Source: Anaeramoeba flamelloides (Eukaryota; Metamonada; Anaeramoebidae). Taken from it: a stretch of 64,000 bases of DNA. The stretch lies in assembly GCA_027625915.1 (NCBI GenBank), contig JANTQA010000029.1, positions 2,294,001 through 2,358,000 of the forward strand, written 5' to 3'. This document shows, in pieces, positions 62,065 to 64,000 of the stretch. A program made the translations under genes and the position numbers. Within the stretch, counting starts at the first letter, position 1. Each line of letters opens with the position of its first letter. Below the pieces are notes generated by a model. That model saw only the letters and a program-made list of their open reading frames with translations. It did not search any database and was not told the origin of the DNA.

Positions 62065-62600
62065 ATATTTTGACTCACCTGAAATAATTAATTGAATATA
62101 TATATATATATATAAATCCTTTAGTATTTTAGAACAACTTATTATTAAATCATATTAATAATTCACTTTATGATTATTCTTAACAATATATAAAAACCTG
62201 ATATTTTAAGAATTAAAAAAAATAAAATCAAAAACGAAAAAAAAAGTGAAACACAATTTTTGAAATGAGAATTACCAATTTTTTATTTATTGAACTTCCA
62301 CTGAAAAAAAGTTGAACAACAAGATTTTTTGCTTATAATTAAATTCATTTTAAAAGACATTAAAACAACCTCAAATTTCTTAATGTTTATTGGTATTTTC
62401 GAAGATCTTTTTTTTTTTCGACTTGATCTTTTTCAAAAAAAAAAAATTAAAGAAATTAGAAAAAAAAACAAATGAAAAATAAAAAAGCTGAATGAGAATT
62501 TGAAAAATAAAACAAAAAAAAACGAAAGAAAAAGAAAAACAAAAATTTGAAAAATTTGCACAATTAGAAAAAATGATTTTGATCCAAAAATGAAGGTTTT
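62065..62600. repeat. Dispersed TGACTCAC repeat, copy 2
   Basis: Same orientation and block order as 27056-27600 at roughly 80-85% identity, including GACTCACCTGAAATAATTAA, a GAAAAAAAGTTGAACAACAA block and GAAGATC plus T run. Copy 2 carries an (AT)n run near 62097-62115 and has lost the clear right-hand end. Confidence 0.7.
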
Positions 62601-64000
62601 TTTTGATAAAAATATGTAATTAAAATGGCTTCCAATAAAATTCTATCAATATATTACAATGAGATAACATTTTTTAAAAAATAGTTTAGATAAAATCCAA
62701 CCACTGTCAAAAATACAAGTTATAAATGGTTTTCTCAAAGAGTATATTTATAATTTTTCAAATTTACTTCGTAATAAAAATACCTCCAAAAAGTAAATCT
62801 CATTAATGGAATTGAGTACTAAATCACGATTTCTGTCAAATATTTCATTTTTTAAAGAAAATTTCTTCAAAAAGGGTAATTAAATCATGTTTACCAGTCT
62901 TAATCCAAACTAAATACCCTTTTTATTCTTTACAATTTCGAAATTGTTTTGGTATCGTTTTAAAATATATAAAAAATAATAAAAAACCCTCAAAAGTTTC
63001 TTAAAATTGTAGTATTTCAAAACCTCTATTTTTACAATCCAAATCTATTTTGAATAAATTTCTTATTATCAAAAAAAGAAGTTGAACTAAACTTTTTTAA
63101 CCAAGTTAAATTCAAATTTCTATTTGCAATCTTAATTTAAATACCATATTAATATATTTTTATTGATGCTTCTAAAATAAATTAAAATCATTTCAGTTTA
63201 TTATCTTAGAATTTTTTTTTTTATTTATTAGTTTATTGATCAATAATTCTCATTCATTTTTTAATGTTCAAAAAATATTCAATATTATTTTCAGTGTTTT
63301 TATTAGCTTCAAATTCGAAAAAATATAAAATACCTCGGAATTTTGGTGATAGACCTATATTGGAAAAAGAGATTATATAATAATTTCTATATTTTGTTAA
63401 ATTATTCTATTTTCAAAACTCTGTTAATTATCGTAAAATTCAGATCAAAAATGATTTTATAAATGATTATTGCTAAAAACGAAAAAATAATAGACTTAAA
63501 AAAGCAAACTGAAAATGAAAATTAACTATTATTTAATATTAATATTACCCACTATTATTCTTCTTTATTCCTTATATATTTTACTTTGTCTTTTATATAA
63601 AATTTCTTATAGATTCGTTTATATAGATTAATCACCTCGATTTTCAAAAAGAAAAAGAAAAAAATATAAAAGAAATTTCAATGAAACATTTTTCAAGATA
63701 TCCAAGAAATTATTGGATTTTTTTTTTAAATTATTTCAATTACAAATTAAAAATTATTCTTTATAATAAATTTATCGATTCTCTCTTTTTTTTTATTTTT
63801 TTTAATTATTGATTATTTATTATTTATTTTCTTTTTGATTCATATTACTCAAAATCGATTTAAATGGGTATAATCTTAAAAGAATCTAATCATCTATTTA
63901 TTTTACTAAAAATAAGTTTTTTATGCAAAAATTATTTTTTTTAATACTATTCTAAATGCTTTGCGATCATTTATAGTTCGATATAAATGTTATTCAATAT

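Larger units (their letters stand above)
60757..64000. other. Gene-free right end with two repeat elements
   Basis: No exon recognised. It contains the TIR element 61081-61563 and the dispersed repeat 62065-62600; beyond 62640 only AT-rich sequence is seen. Confidence 0.5.

Noticed and set aside
1-64000. CRISPR arrays, riboswitches, operons, rRNA
   Set aside because: No regular spacer-repeat pattern, no rRNA core sequence, and the gene structure is eukaryotic.

Overview
This is AT-rich, gene-poor nuclear DNA of a free-living protist. Genes are split by GT-AG introns, most of them about 60-250 bases long. The proteins carry long microsatellite-coded K/E, K/N, T/N and poly-N tracts. Gene content (Miro-type GTPase, a vWFA plus alpha-kinase protein, ELOF1, coatomer zeta, GOT1) points to an amoeboid lineage. 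The AT bias, KEKE tracts and vWFA-alpha-kinase would suit an Anaeramoeba-like or amoebozoan genome, but that is inference. TAA, TAG and TGA all appear to act as stops.

Genes in order: the 3' part of a Miro mitochondrial Rho GTPase (+, from the left edge to 3074, with a 1.7 kb intron); a two-exon dual-specificity phosphatase (-, 8376-9324); a vWFA/alpha-kinase (-, 15802-17868); a small doubtful gene (-, 18077-18437); a Tc1-like transposase with two introns and one frame break (-, 22138-23495); a tRNA-like sequence (-, 24038-24116); ELOF1 (-, 30333-31022); a secreted or surface protein with bacterial-style repeats and three cadherin-like domains (+, 37291-39863); a 1479-residue intronless protein with an HMG-box-like start and a C-terminal half resembling a transposase-like family (-, 45171-49610); coatomer zeta (+, 54155-58068, with a 3.3 kb intron); and GOT1 (+, 60037-60756, five exons). 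The last two neighbours both serve ER-Golgi traffic.

Roughly three quarters of the window lies between coding exons and is built largely from small non-autonomous DNA elements. I could delimit a Tc1-type palindromic MITE in two copies (one with a paralogous empty site), tandem elements ending in TATATAAAC, a CACTA-ended element, two elements ending at TTAA, several large fold-back repeats, and dispersed repeat pairs shared between distant parts of the window. One inverted, duplicated segment carries traces of an unrecognised split gene.

The most interesting points are the two outsized introns, one packed with hairpin repeats, in genes whose other introns are tiny; the 1479-residue possible domesticated transposase; the surface protein with bacterial-style repeats; and the nested MITE with its empty site. 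No CRISPR array, rRNA or operon was seen, and no retrovirus-like or Polinton-like element was recognised.
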